Below, piece by piece: positions 23,559 to 31,470 of a stretch of DNA of 41,866 bases. The notes below the pieces were generated by a model. That model was not told the origin of the DNA, searched no databases, and worked only from the letters and a program-made list of their open reading frames with translations. Position 1 is the first letter of the stretch. Each line of letters opens with the position of its first letter. Location: NCBI GenBank assembly GCA_027485005.1, contig JAIXRX010000035.1:1-41866 (forward strand), in the 5' to 3' direction. Origin of the DNA: Alphaproteobacteria bacterium (GTDB taxonomy: Bacteria; Pseudomonadota; Alphaproteobacteria; Rickettsiales; JAIXRX01). A program made the translations under genes and the position numbers.

Positions 23559-25129
23559 TAATCCAGCTTCACATTAAAGTTTCCTGCAAGGCGTGCCGCC
23601 AACATGGTCTTTTCCAATGCTGCAGCCATCTCCTTATCGCCCGTCTTGCTGGCCACGGCGAGCAAACGGTCGCTTAGTTCATCGAAGTTCTTTGCGCCAT
23701 TTACAGCCTCTTCAATCTCGCGTTGAAGGGGAGTTAAAATCTCCTCCCAACCATCGGCCATTTCATCTGCAAGCTTCTCAATGGCATCAGGCTTGGCGGG
23801 TTTTGCTGCCGCCGTAGCCAAGTGGTGCTGGCATCCTGCCGGGCAAGCTGCTGAATGCTGGGCGCTCATCATAGCCGGAACGGCAGGAACAGCTGGAGCT
23901 AAAACTTCCTCACCGTCCTCTGCCATCGGCAAGCCCAGCTTATCGCCTGCACGCTTGGCGCTGACTTTGCCGCCCAGGTTCACAAAGGTTTGTAGAGAAG
24001 CGCCATAAGCCGCGCTGTCCACGGATTCTGGGCGGCGAATGCGTACACGCGGATATTTTTTCTGTTCACCAAAATTGATATCCACCAGCGGGCGCACCAG
24101 CTGAGTGTTGAGGGTAGCGGCAAGGCTGGCCGCATCATCATCCGCAATATCTCCACGCACAGCATTGTGCGATTGATTCCCGGCCAGCCCTCCACCAGAC
24201 AGGCTGTCGGTCGTGGTGGTTTGCCCCAGCACTGCCTTGCTGATCTGCTCGTCACAGTAACGCGCAAGGCGCTCGAATAAGTCTACGCTGCCCGTTGGGT
24301 TTGCATCCTTCACGAATTCAATCACCATGCTGTCCGGGATGATGGCACCAGCATCGCTACCGAGGTTTGCGACCGCCCGGAGCAGCACCTGACGATCAGC
24401 CTCAGAAGCGCCAGCGCCGTATTTACCAACCCGCAATGGCTGGCCGTAGGTTTCCGCAAAGATTACCCAATCGCGGACGCTGAAATTCTTGTAAAGCCAG
24501 AACCAGCTCACCGGGCGGATCACGCCAGCTCGGATAGGAAGGCCGGATTTTGCTTTCACCTGGTGAACGATGTATTTGTATGGCGTCAAAGGTTCAGGCT
24601 GCCCACCTTCACCGCGTAAATGCAAAGTACGGCCGTCATGTCGGTCAAACATAAACCAGCGTGGATCGCGCCACTCAATACGCTCAATCGTCCAGCGAGT
24701 CGCCGTTTGGTTCCAGATAATCTCCGAAACGGAGAAGCCTTTGCCAACCGCGTCCATAATATCGAATAGGTCGCTACGCAATTCATCACGTTCAAACCAA
24801 TCGCGCACGAGCTGTGCAGCTTCCTGATCAGCAGTATCCTCGGAGGCAGCTTCAACCGTAATTTCCAACCCGGTCACGGCGCGCTTACGCTGAGCCAGCA
24901 CGCCCGCATAATGAGGGTCTTTCTCCTCGATCTGCTCGGCCAGCTCCAGATAGGCCATAGTATCGCCTTCGTCAGCGAGGCGCATCCAGCTGGCTAGCGT
25001 TTGCGGATATAGGCCTGCACTGGAGTAACTGTGCCGCACGTTACGCACGGATGTCATCGATGGGAGAACCTTTTCTTCCAGCAAATCTTCACGCAGTAGC
25101 GGGTTTCCATATTGATCAAGCAAGGCCAT
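23558..25129 (-). CDS. Portal protein (DUF935, Mu gp29-like)
   Basis: 523 residues. Family landmarks: YLELAEQIEEKDPHYAGVL, TGLEITVEAASEDT, WIERIEWRDPRWF-type segment and FAETYGQPLRVGKYGAGASE. It forms the dodecameric DNA channel. The C-terminal ~100 residues include an alanine-rich stretch and a Cys/His cluster (AACPAGCQHHLA), which is unusual in portals and may be a linker. It lies 9 bp after the large terminase. Confidence 0.92.
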   Translation of the reverse strand: MALLDQYGNPLLREDLLEEKVLPSMTSVRNVRHSYSSAGLYPQTLASWMRLADEGDTMAYLELAEQIEEKDPHYAGVLAQRKRAVTGLEITVEAASEDTADQEAAQLVRDWFERDELRSDLFDIMDAVGKGFSVSEIIWNQTATRWTIERIEWRDPRWFMFDRHDGRTLHLRGEGGQPEPLTPYKYIVHQVKAKSGLPIRAGVIRPVSWFWLYKNFSVRDWVIFAETYGQPLRVGKYGAGASEADRQVLLRAVANLGSDAGAIIPDSMVIEFVKDANPTGSVDLFERLARYCDEQISKAVLGQTTTTDSLSGGGLAGNQSHNAVRGDIADDDAASLAATLNTQLVRPLVDINFGEQKKYPRVRIRRPESVDSAAYGASLQTFVNLGGKVSAKRAGDKLGLPMAEDGEEVLAPAVPAVPAMMSAQHSAACPAGCQHHLATAAAKPAKPDAIEKLADEMADGWEEILTPLQREIEEAVNGAKNFDELSDRLLAVASKTGDKEMAAALEKTMLAARLAGNFNVKLD

Positions 25130-25138
25130 CGGTTACTC

Positions 25139-26716
25139 CTACCATGTTACCCCGCGTGCCATATGGCCGCTGGTGGGGGTTTCGTCATTATCATAATCAT
25201 CCGCATGCATTTGCATCACGCCGCGTTTCTGAGCACTTGAGTTGCTAACTGGTTCATAGCCAAATTCGACTAAATCCTGCAGGGTTGCCCAATAGGCCAT
25301 CACACAAGCAATCAATCCATCACCGTGACGCTTCTTGCCGTCTTTGCCTGTGGTGCGCTTATCAGGCACCTGTGGTATGCCGCGCACCAGCTCCACCACG
25401 CGGTGATCGGCTAATATGTCGGCATCCGCTGGCAGTATGATGGTGCTGTCTTCAAGCGCGGCTTTATAACGAGGAAGCGCATTCAGATACCATTGCGCCG
25501 TGGCCATGATCTGGTAGATGCGATTAGGGCCATATTTTTGCATGGTTTCTTCGGCCAGTTGTGAGCCGTTCCCTCGTGCATCAAAAGCGGCCGCATTAAA
25601 GCGCGGGAGGCGGTCAATGATATACCAGACGATTTGTTTCTGTTGAGCGAAGGGTACGTTGTGCAGCTCCACGATAAATGGCACCCGCCGTATCAGGTTC
25701 GGTTGCAGCTGCAGCGGCACCAGCACGGTGAGGTCTCCGCTGCGCCCAAAATCTTCACCAAGAAAGTGGCGTAGTGCAGGACTCAGCGCTGACAATAAAG
25801 GCTTGAGGTTCTCTTCACACCATTCGGTAATGGTGCGCTCACGCTCAAACTCAGCTTTAAACACAAACTCTTTATCGCAGGAAAAGCGCAGAACAGGCGC
25901 TTGCACCATGCAGCGTTCGACGAGTGCGCCGGGCAGGTATTTGCCGCCGCCCATGCGTGGTTGACAAAAAAGCTCCTCATCCGCTGCATCATCATAATCA
26001 TTGATCAATCCTTGACGCCACTCGGCTTCGGCCTCGGCTGACCACTCTTTCCCATTACGCAAACAGATGCGTTTATAAAGACCGTCGGCCAAGGCATCAT
26101 CAAGATCAATACGCAGCAGGGCATATTTCAAACGCCCCTTGCGGATGTCCTGAACATACTCATTAAACTGATTATCCACGCCATTGTGCGTTGAAATAAC
26201 CATCACCTTACCGCCCCACATCAGCAAAGCCAGAGCGGCTTTCATCAGCTCCTTGAGATTGTCATGGAAAGCGGCTTCATCAATAATCACATAACCTTGG
26301 CGGCCACGCAGCGAGCGAGGGCGGCTAGTGAGCGCCACAATATCATAGCCACTATCGAAGGTGATACGGAACGCCTTAATCTCTTTTGTGTCATCACCCA
26401 CGCCATCATTAAATACAAACTCTTCAACAGCAGCTGCTGCATGGCTAAAGTGCTTGGCCCATTCAGCACAGGTATCAATAAACTCACGGGTCATATCCAG
26501 CGCATAGCCGATATAAAAAACATCCATACCGCCTGCAGCGCGGTTAGCTGCTGCCGTCAAAACAGCATCAGCAGCAATGGCCCAGGTCAAACCGATACGG
26601 CGGGATTTCTCCACAAAAGCAACCGATGCCGTGGTATGCAACTGCATGGCACGTTTCTGGTAGCCAAAAAAAACATCGGGTAGGTTGGCGATTTCTGATG
26701 GAACGTAATAGTTCAT
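25139..26716 (-). CDS. Terminase large subunit (Mu gp28-like)
   Basis: 525 residues. ATPase domain: Q-motif-like FFGYQKRAMQ, Walker A-like EKSRRIGLTWAIA near residue 40, Walker B YVIIDEAAFHD near 150, coupling motif VISTHNG. Nuclease domain with DFGRSGDLTVLVPL and FDARGNGSQLAEE (acidic residues). It packages DNA by headful cutting starting near the left end in Mu-like phages. Its ATG overlaps the stop of a 53-residue gene (ATGA). Confidence 0.94.
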   Translation of the reverse strand: MNYYVPSEIANLPDVFFGYQKRAMQLHTTASVAFVEKSRRIGLTWAIAADAVLTAAANRAAGGMDVFYIGYALDMTREFIDTCAEWAKHFSHAAAAVEEFVFNDGVGDDTKEIKAFRITFDSGYDIVALTSRPRSLRGRQGYVIIDEAAFHDNLKELMKAALALLMWGGKVMVISTHNGVDNQFNEYVQDIRKGRLKYALLRIDLDDALADGLYKRICLRNGKEWSAEAEAEWRQGLINDYDDAADEELFCQPRMGGGKYLPGALVERCMVQAPVLRFSCDKEFVFKAEFERERTITEWCEENLKPLLSALSPALRHFLGEDFGRSGDLTVLVPLQLQPNLIRRVPFIVELHNVPFAQQKQIVWYIIDRLPRFNAAAFDARGNGSQLAEETMQKYGPNRIYQIMATAQWYLNALPRYKAALEDSTIILPADADILADHRVVELVRGIPQVPDKRTTGKDGKKRHGDGLIACVMAYWATLQDLVEFGYEPVSNSSAQKRGVMQMHADDYDNDETPTSGHMARGVTW

Positions 26717-26874
26717 TGAATCGTCTCCTCTTCAAGTGGAGGCGACAGAGCATAGCTTTCATATTCTACAGCGCGGGCAATACGCTGTTCAACGGTGGCA
26801 TTAGGCAGGTCAAGGCACGCCAGCTTCAAAAACTGAACACGCAGCCAAGCCAGTTCATTGCTATGTTCATCCAT
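26713..26874 (-). CDS. Small 53-residue protein between terminase genes
   Basis: ATG at 26874 lies 1 nt after the small-terminase stop, and the stop TGA overlaps the large-terminase ATG (ATGA), a fully coupled layout. The product starts MDEHSNELAWLRVQFLKLAC and continues with a helical ERIARAVEYE-like stretch (VEQRIARAVEYESYAL) ending in an acidic tail. No family was recognised. It fills the whole gap between the terminase genes without frame interruption, which supports it being real. Confidence 0.7.
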   Translation of the reverse strand: MDEHSNELAWLRVQFLKLACLDLPNATVEQRIARAVEYESYALSPPLEEETIQ

Positions 26875-26875
26875 A

Positions 26876-27442
26876 TCAGACTACCCCTAAGATGCTGGCT
26901 TTGATCGCCTGAATCGTATCAGTAGAAAGCCCTCGTTTTTTAGCGGCCGCCACCGCAGTGTCCGCAGCCTTCTTAGTTGTTTCTTTACGCTCTAATTCGC
27001 GTATCTCGGCAATCTGCTGATCAAAGTCTGATTTGCTGGCCTTCGCGGCCTTTTCTAAAGCGGTGGCTAGGAACATAATGTCTTTCGCATCAAACTTCAC
27101 TTCGTTGCCGTCATCATCAAGGGCCGTGCTTGCCCGCAGAATCATATCTTGCAGCAGCTCCAGATTCATGCGCACCACATCGCTGGCTTGCTTATCGCCT
27201 AAATTGCGGGTTATCGCCTCGGCAATCTGGCGGCTTTCACGGATACGCGCCGTGATCTGTTCAGTCTTTTTAATATGTCGGCCGATGGCTGAACGCGACG
27301 GCACTTCATCCACGGTTAATAGGCTGTTTAATGCCTCTATAATTTGATCAATCGTATGCCCAGCGTCACGCAATGCGCCGATCTTCTCGCGCACTGATTT
27401 TGGCAGTCGGTCAATTGTGCTTGGGCGATTACGGGGAGCCAT
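26876..27442 (-). CDS. Small terminase subunit, DUF3486 (Mu gp27-like)
   Basis: 188 residues. N-terminal DNA-binding part RPSTIDRLPKSVREKIGALR and a helix-turn-helix (TIDQIIEALNSL...VPSRSAIGRHIKK), followed by long helices that should oligomerise. It recognises the phage packaging site. It is adjacent to the large subunit through a 53-residue gene. Confidence 0.88.
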   Translation of the reverse strand: MAPRNRPSTIDRLPKSVREKIGALRDAGHTIDQIIEALNSLLTVDEVPSRSAIGRHIKKTEQITARIRESRQIAEAITRNLGDKQASDVVRMNLELLQDMILRASTALDDDGNEVKFDAKDIMFLATALEKAAKASKSDFDQQIAEIRELERKETTKKAADTAVAAAKKRGLSTDTIQAIKASILGVV

Positions 27443-27443
27443 A

Positions 27444-27740
27444 TCAACCCCCTATGCCTGGCTTTTTAACTCCAGCCGCTTCTTCACGTCCTTCTGCTAC
27501 ATCAACACCACGCTGGGTGATATTAACGATCTGGATATGTTCTAACCATTCATCAGTGCATAAACCGCTGGCCACCAGAAAGCGGATATCTTCACGGATA
27601 GTAGCGCGGGATTGGCGACGATGGCCGATGCTTTCCAATGCCGTGTGCAACACAGAATCATTAGCCGATCCACCTGTTTCGGCCAGAATGCGGAGGATGC
27701 AAAGACGGCGGTCAGCGGCCAGATGTTCTTTGAAATTCAT
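27444..27740 (-). CDS. Winged-helix phage protein (Mu gp26-like)
   Basis: 98 residues. MNFKEHLAADRRLCILRILA followed by a winged helix (RQSRATIREDIRFLVASGL) and VNITQRGVDVAEGR matches small phage proteins found just before small terminases in Mu-like genomes. It may be a DNA-binding packaging factor. It overlaps the DUF2730-like gene by 4 bp and precedes the small terminase by 1 bp. Confidence 0.75.
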   Translation of the reverse strand: MNFKEHLAADRRLCILRILAETGGSANDSVLHTALESIGHRRQSRATIREDIRFLVASGLCTDEWLEHIQIVNITQRGVDVAEGREEAAGVKKPGIGG

Positions 27741-28042
27741 CGACCTGCTCCCTTAATGAGAAATTCTTCAATGCGATCCAGTTGGGTCTGCACGCGTTGA
27801 ACCGTCTCCTCAACCCGACGCACATGTCCTTTGGTTTCCGCCCCTTGCAATACCAAGAGATGGTGGTCATGCAGGGTTGGAAGATTGCTCAAAGCAACCT
27901 CGGCCGCCGCCACTCGTTTCTCAAGCGAAAGATGATCTTCCTTGGTTGTGAAGCGGGTTTTGATGCTCCACCAAATCCATGCCACCAACCCGGTAAACAC
28001 CCATTGAATTACATTGCGCCAGTCATTCAGAGTTTCTAACAC
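27737..28042 (-). CDS. DUF2730 family membrane-anchored protein (Mu gp25-like)
   Basis: 101 residues from a GTG with a perfect AGGAGG 6 nt upstream. One N-terminal membrane segment (residues ~10-27, VIQWVFTGLVAWIWW) then a coiled coil to the C-terminus (LEKRVAAAEVALSNL, VEETVQRVQTQLDRI). Function unknown; it belongs to the lysis/packaging border in Mu-like phages. It overlaps the Rz gene by 20 bp. Confidence 0.78.
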   Translation of the reverse strand: MLETLNDWRNVIQWVFTGLVAWIWWSIKTRFTTKEDHLSLEKRVAAAEVALSNLPTLHDHHLLVLQGAETKGHVRRVEETVQRVQTQLDRIEEFLIKGAGR

Positions 28043-28490
28043 GGCGTTCCTCCTGTAAGATTTTTTGTAATGCTTTTACTTTTTCAGGGCAGCGCTTGAG
28101 GGCGGTGCGGACGGCGAGATAATCCGGTTCAGATTCTCGCTTAAGTCTGGCTCGTGCTCCATCAGCCACGCCGGAATTTCCGGCAGTGGCGGACATTGGT
28201 AACGGACAGCTGGCGCTGACGAGCAACTCGACAGAGCCATCAGTAAGACCACGGGCAATATGAGATGTTTCGGATTCGGCATGGCGGATATCCTTCAAGC
28301 TGGCTGTTTCGATTTCATGAATGGATCCGCCCAGGGCAGCGGTATCTTTATGCGCGCTTGAAACGGCAGTCGCATCTTGAGCGCTACGCTCTGCATCGGA
28401 CGCCTTGCGCTCCAATCCCTGCCAGTAAGTGGCGACACCAAAACCAAAAACAAAACCCAAGGCAAAGGCGATTAAATATCGTGCAAGCAT
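28023..28490 (-). CDS. Rz-like inner-membrane spanin
   Basis: 155 residues. A signal-anchor at residues 4-22 (RYLIAFALGFVFGFGVATY), a periplasmic helical region, and a C-terminal DYLAVRTALKRCPEKVKALQ helix typical of Rz/LysB proteins. The inner spanin joins the outer lipoprotein to fuse the two membranes at lysis. GGAGG lies 7 nt before the ATG. The Rz1 gene is embedded in another frame. Confidence 0.8.
   Translation of the reverse strand: MLARYLIAFALGFVFGFGVATYWQGLERKASDAERSAQDATAVSSAHKDTAALGGSIHEIETASLKDIRHAESETSHIARGLTDGSVELLVSASCPLPMSATAGNSGVADGARARLKRESEPDYLAVRTALKRCPEKVKALQKILQEERRVRNSE
28076..28282 (-). CDS. Rz1-like outer-membrane spanin lipoprotein (embedded)
   Basis: 68 residues entirely inside the Rz gene in a different frame. 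Lipobox LMALSSC with lipidated Cys20, followed by a proline-rich mature part (CPPLPEIPAW, SPSAPPSS) as in lambda Rz1. AAGGA precedes the ATG. Embedded Rz1 genes are known in lambda-type lysis cassettes. Confidence 0.8.
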   Translation of the reverse strand: MPNPKHLILPVVLLMALSSCSSAPAVRYQCPPLPEIPAWLMEHEPDLSENLNRIISPSAPPSSAALKK

Positions 28491-29056
28491 ATGCGAACCT
28501 CCACTTTGCGGCGGTTTATCAGCCCTTTGCTAATTCTTTTGTTGCGGGCGGGCACAGCACATTGACCAGTGGTATCGCCTTTTCCCTTGGGTGCTACCTC
28601 GCATATCCATCGGTTCATCTGCATGCAGGCAGCTTCATATTGCCCCTGGTTAAGCAGGCGAATAAGGGTGGAGGTTTGCATTGCGCCTATGCCCACGTTG
28701 TACGCCCAACTGATAATGGCAGCCTTCATCGTTTCAGGGATTGGCACTTTGACAGCGCGCTCAACCGCTCGCTTAAATACACCCAAATCACCATTAAGCA
28801 GCTTGTCGCATTCTGGCTGTGTCAGCGTCTGACCTGGACGAGCGGTGGCGGTATGCCCATAGCAGATTGTATCAATGCTGGCCGTGTCTTTGTAGGTGGA
28901 GAGACTCAAACCCTCCAGCGTCATCAGCATAGCCAGTGCTATACCTGCAGCGCTACCTCCTGAAAGCATGGCCACAGACAGCGATACTTTCCCCGCGCAG
29001 CAATGAAAGAGCTGACGGCATAATTGGAGAAATTTAAAAGCATTTACATGTGGCAT
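28472..29056 (-). CDS. Endolysin, T4-lysozyme type, with signal-anchor-release-like segment
   Basis: 194 residues. The muramidase triad has exact T4-type spacing: Glu in MTLEGLSLSTYKD, Asp 9 residues on, Thr 6 further (DTASIDT). The N-terminal AMLSGGSAAGIALAMLMTL is a weak Gly/Ala-rich membrane segment directly before the catalytic Glu, as in signal-anchor-release lysozymes. The ATG at 29056 has no ribosome binding site and lies ~2 nt after a predicted transcription start; an internal start nearer the membrane segment (about residue 30) cannot be excluded. Confidence 0.85.
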   Translation of the reverse strand: MPHVNAFKFLQLCRQLFHCCAGKVSLSVAMLSGGSAAGIALAMLMTLEGLSLSTYKDTASIDTICYGHTATARPGQTLTQPECDKLLNGDLGVFKRAVERAVKVPIPETMKAAIISWAYNVGIGAMQTSTLIRLLNQGQYEAACMQMNRWICEVAPKGKGDTTGQCAVPARNKRISKGLINRRKVEVRICLHDI

Positions 29057-29063
29057 AAACGCG

Positions 29064-29111
29064 ATGTTACGCGCTCACGCGAAGGCATGGCATTGTAGCG
29101 GTAGCTACAAT
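29064..29111 (-). promoter_or_regulatory. Activator-dependent late promoter before the lysis genes
   Basis: Dyad ATTGTAG-CGGTAG-CTACAAT at 29092-29111 (plus strand) followed on the - strand by TAACAT at 29069-29064. Dyad-to--10 spacing 32.5 nt, identical to the promoter at 21951-21998. It lies 26 bp downstream of the mor-like gene, in the position of Mu P_lys, and should start the late operon at about 29058-29057. Confidence 0.72.
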
Positions 29112-29137
29112 TTCAATAATAACAGGGGCGGGTTATT

Positions 29138-29512
29138 CTAAAACAGATCGTATTGATCTTTAGCAGCGGAGGCTTTTATGACCCGATAAACCACGCTACG
29201 GTCGGTGCCGATGATACGAGCAATCCGGTTAATCGGCACCCCATCATTATACATACGCAGAATGCGGGCATTGCGGCTGGGCCGCACTGGCACGGTCATC
29301 ACCATACCACCCCATATATCAGACAAGCGCTTTGCCGCCTCTAGGCCAATGCAATACGCAATTGGGCCGCTCTCTGTTGCCCGCAGCGGGATAGAAATAG
29401 CTGCCCCACCAAAATCGACTGACAGCTGCTCGAGCGCATCGTCACCGATCAACATACGCAGTCCATCGGTGGTTGGATTATCTGGTAAATCAAGGTGATC
29501 GTAATCAGCCAT
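29138..29512 (-). CDS. mor: Mor/C-family late transcription activator
   Basis: 124 residues from the ATG at 29512 (AGGT upstream; longer starts overlap gemA). The dimerisation half (about 10-70) includes IAYCIGLEAAKRLSDIWGG; the DNA-binding half is a helix-turn-helix (INRIARIIGTDRSVVYRVIK), both diagnostic of the Mor family. It binds dyads overlapping the -35 region and recruits sigma70 polymerase. It is the last early gene and the only Mor/C homologue in the element, so it probably activates the late promoters directly. Confidence 0.9.
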   Translation of the reverse strand: MADYDHLDLPDNPTTDGLRMLIGDDALEQLSVDFGGAAISIPLRATESGPIAYCIGLEAAKRLSDIWGGMVMTVPVRPSRNARILRMYNDGVPINRIARIIGTDRSVVYRVIKASAAKDQYDLF

Positions 29513-29513
29513 C

Positions 29514-30203
29514 TTAGTTACCTGCAGCCATTTGTGCACGGCATTGAACGCCGAGGTCTTCGATGGTTTTATCCAGGTCAGCTATATCCATAAATTCTGG
29601 TTGAAAATCTATCGCCTTACCAAGCAAGCGATATTGCGCATAGATTGTCGCTGCCTTTGCCGCGATAGCGCCGTAACTCACATCAGCTGGGCGGCTGTCA
29701 ATACCACGCATCACGCGGGCGCGCATAACGGTATCAATCATGGCAGCATCTGGATTCATCCAGCCGATACGGTTTAGCCAGCCCAGCAACCCACGGATAA
29801 CGGCATCAATTTGATGGCTGCGCATCCATTGTATTTTTTCTACCTTTGCCATGCGTAAGCAATAGGCCTCCAGATTTTTCTCAGAGCCGTCATGAATAGC
29901 GCCAAGGTGGTAAAGGTTCAACCAAAGCGCCCGCACCCGTTTGATCTGTGGATCGTTTGGCAAAAGACGCGGCCCGGCGCGGAAGGTGGTTGTTTTGAAA
30001 CCGAGGCGTTCAAACTCTTTGAGCACCGCTTCCAGTTCTGCGCCGGACATATCCTTGGTGCTTTCTTTCCCGGTGATGCGCACCAGCAAGGCACGATAGC
30101 TTTCATCCACCATGCAAAGCTTTGATTTGCCAATGTGGATTTTAGCAATCATGCTTTTGCGATTGCTATCGGAAGCCGCGCCGAAACTCATCACCTTTCC
30201 CAT
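29514..30203 (-). CDS. gemA: GemA-like regulatory protein (DUF1018)
   Basis: 229 residues from the ATG at 30203 (GGCGG upstream, 1 nt past the preceding stop). Residues ~10-130 carry the DUF1018 pattern: KIHIGKSKLCMVDESYRALL, ERLGFKTTTFR, RALWLNLYHLGAI and KIQWMRSHQIDAVIRGL. In Mu, GemA alters host gene expression and DNA topology during the early phase. It directly precedes mor as in Mu. Confidence 0.9.
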   Translation of the reverse strand: MGKVMSFGAASDSNRKSMIAKIHIGKSKLCMVDESYRALLVRITGKESTKDMSGAELEAVLKEFERLGFKTTTFRAGPRLLPNDPQIKRVRALWLNLYHLGAIHDGSEKNLEAYCLRMAKVEKIQWMRSHQIDAVIRGLLGWLNRIGWMNPDAAMIDTVMRARVMRGIDSRPADVSYGAIAAKAATIYAQYRLLGKAIDFQPEFMDIADLDKTIEDLGVQCRAQMAAGN

Positions 30204-30204
30204 T

Positions 30205-30804
30205 TTACACCGCCGCAAAATCTAGAGTGATGGAGTTCCAAGGGGACAGCAGATTAGTGCGGCGATAGAACCGCACATATTGCTTGGTAGATACCACGCG
30301 CATCGAATCATTGATCGCCTGCATGGCCTGCGTCCACTGCTCGTCCTTGATATCCAAGCGGCGTAGACCGAGAATGTTGCCACGATTGACGCGGCCTTCT
30401 TTGTCTACCGCAAAGGCATGATTGACGATGGTGAGGATGGTGGGATTGACACCGCCGCTGTGAGCTTTGATGCATTCGTCAATCAGCCCCTTGGCTATTT
30501 GCAGCTCAGGGCCAAAAGCGATTCCGTCTGCTACCTGCACCTGCACTTTACTCAGGCCATCGTAGGATTGCAGAGTGAGGTTGCCTTTTTTGCCACCCTT
30601 AAGCAGCCCGTATTTTTCAGACAGCAATGCTAAAAAGGCGTCAATGTCATCAAATGCGGCCGCCTTGAAATAGGTAAGTTCGGCATTGAGCTTGGTGGCC
30701 TGACCAAACAGCTGCGCCACAAGCTGGTCTTCCAGCTTGTGCTCCGGCTTCACCATTTCTACTGGTACCAGATGGCCTTTATCGTTTGTCATATGTGTTG
30801 TCAT
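30205..30804 (-). CDS. DUF3164 family early protein
   Basis: 199 residues. The family pattern is visible: ND.GHLVP at the start, then AFDDIDAFLALLSEKYG, KGNLTLQSYDGLSKVQV and a C-terminal YVRFYRRTNLLSPWNSITLD. Common in Mu-like early operons; function not established, an early DNA-associated role is inferred from position. ATGA overlap with the preceding gene and AAGGA before the ATG. Confidence 0.85.
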   Translation of the reverse strand: MTTHMTNDKGHLVPVEMVKPEHKLEDQLVAQLFGQATKLNAELTYFKAAAFDDIDAFLALLSEKYGLLKGGKKGNLTLQSYDGLSKVQVQVADGIAFGPELQIAKGLIDECIKAHSGGVNPTILTIVNHAFAVDKEGRVNRGNILGLRRLDIKDEQWTQAMQAINDSMRVVSTKQYVRFYRRTNLLSPWNSITLDFAAV

Positions 30805-31097
30805 GCGTTGTTCCTTTCAGTCTGGTTATTGGCTCGGCGCTGGCGCTCAAGGCGGATGTCGTACACATTTGGCCCTTCATGGATAAGAGAGGGGTCGATG
30901 TTGATTTTGCCTTCCAGCTGCTCAACCACTTTGCTGAGGTCTCCTAGGAAGGCGATGATGCCAACCCATTCATCGAGTGGGATGGACAGGTTCATCTCCT
31001 CATGTCGCAAATCTCGCGGCGGCATGTAACGGGACATGATTTGCTGGACACGCTTAATTGCGCCAGGAACGGTACGATTAGGTGATGTATTATTCAT
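30801..31097 (-). CDS. Hypothetical early protein, 98 aa
   Basis: 98 residues with GGAGG 8 nt before the ATG. Charged, mostly helical (PGAIKRVQQIMSRYMPP; LDEWVGIIAFLGDLSKVVEQ). No family recognised. It overlaps the flanking genes by 8 bp and 4 bp, so it is translated as part of the early operon. Confidence 0.7.
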   Translation of the reverse strand: MNNTSPNRTVPGAIKRVQQIMSRYMPPRDLRHEEMNLSIPLDEWVGIIAFLGDLSKVVEQLEGKINIDPSLIHEGPNVYDIRLERQRRANNQTERNNA

Positions 31098-31470
31098 GAC
31101 GTTTCCTCCCGCAGGTGTTATGCGCGCATCGACGGCATTCCCGAAAGAGTGCGACCGCCTGGTGATTGGCTGGTGAATAGGGTGAAAGCTGATGCTTCAT
31201 GCAGATAGGCCCATCAATCATGCCCAAAATCGGGCACTGCACTTGCTGGGCGTTAAAGGCCGCTTCAACGCGTGCTTGAACCTGCATTAAATCGCCTGGG
31301 TAACGATTTTTAAGCACCTGATTGACCAGGCTCGCCGAGCGACCAATCTTGCGGGCGGCGTCCGCCTGCGTGTGCTGATCTGCATACTCAGCCAATCGCA
31401 TCACCCATTCAGGTAAGGTTGGCACCCAATGCTCTTTTGCCAGAGCCATGGCGCTTACAACTGGCTTCAT
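31090..31470 (-). CDS. HTH regulator with C-terminal cysteine cluster
   Basis: 126 residues from the ATG at 31470 (ATGA overlap with the preceding stop). Residues ~30-55 form an XRE/LacI-like helix-turn-helix (QADAARKIGRSASLVNQVLK). The C-terminal half has Cys and His spaced as a possible metal site (CPILGMIDGPICMKH, then CRRCAHNTC). Such two-part proteins occur in Mu-like early regions, but the target is unknown. Could be a regulator of early genes. Confidence 0.75.
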   Translation of the reverse strand: MKPVVSAMALAKEHWVPTLPEWVMRLAEYADQHTQADAARKIGRSASLVNQVLKNRYPGDLMQVQARVEAAFNAQQVQCPILGMIDGPICMKHQLSPYSPANHQAVALFRECRRCAHNTCGRKRHE

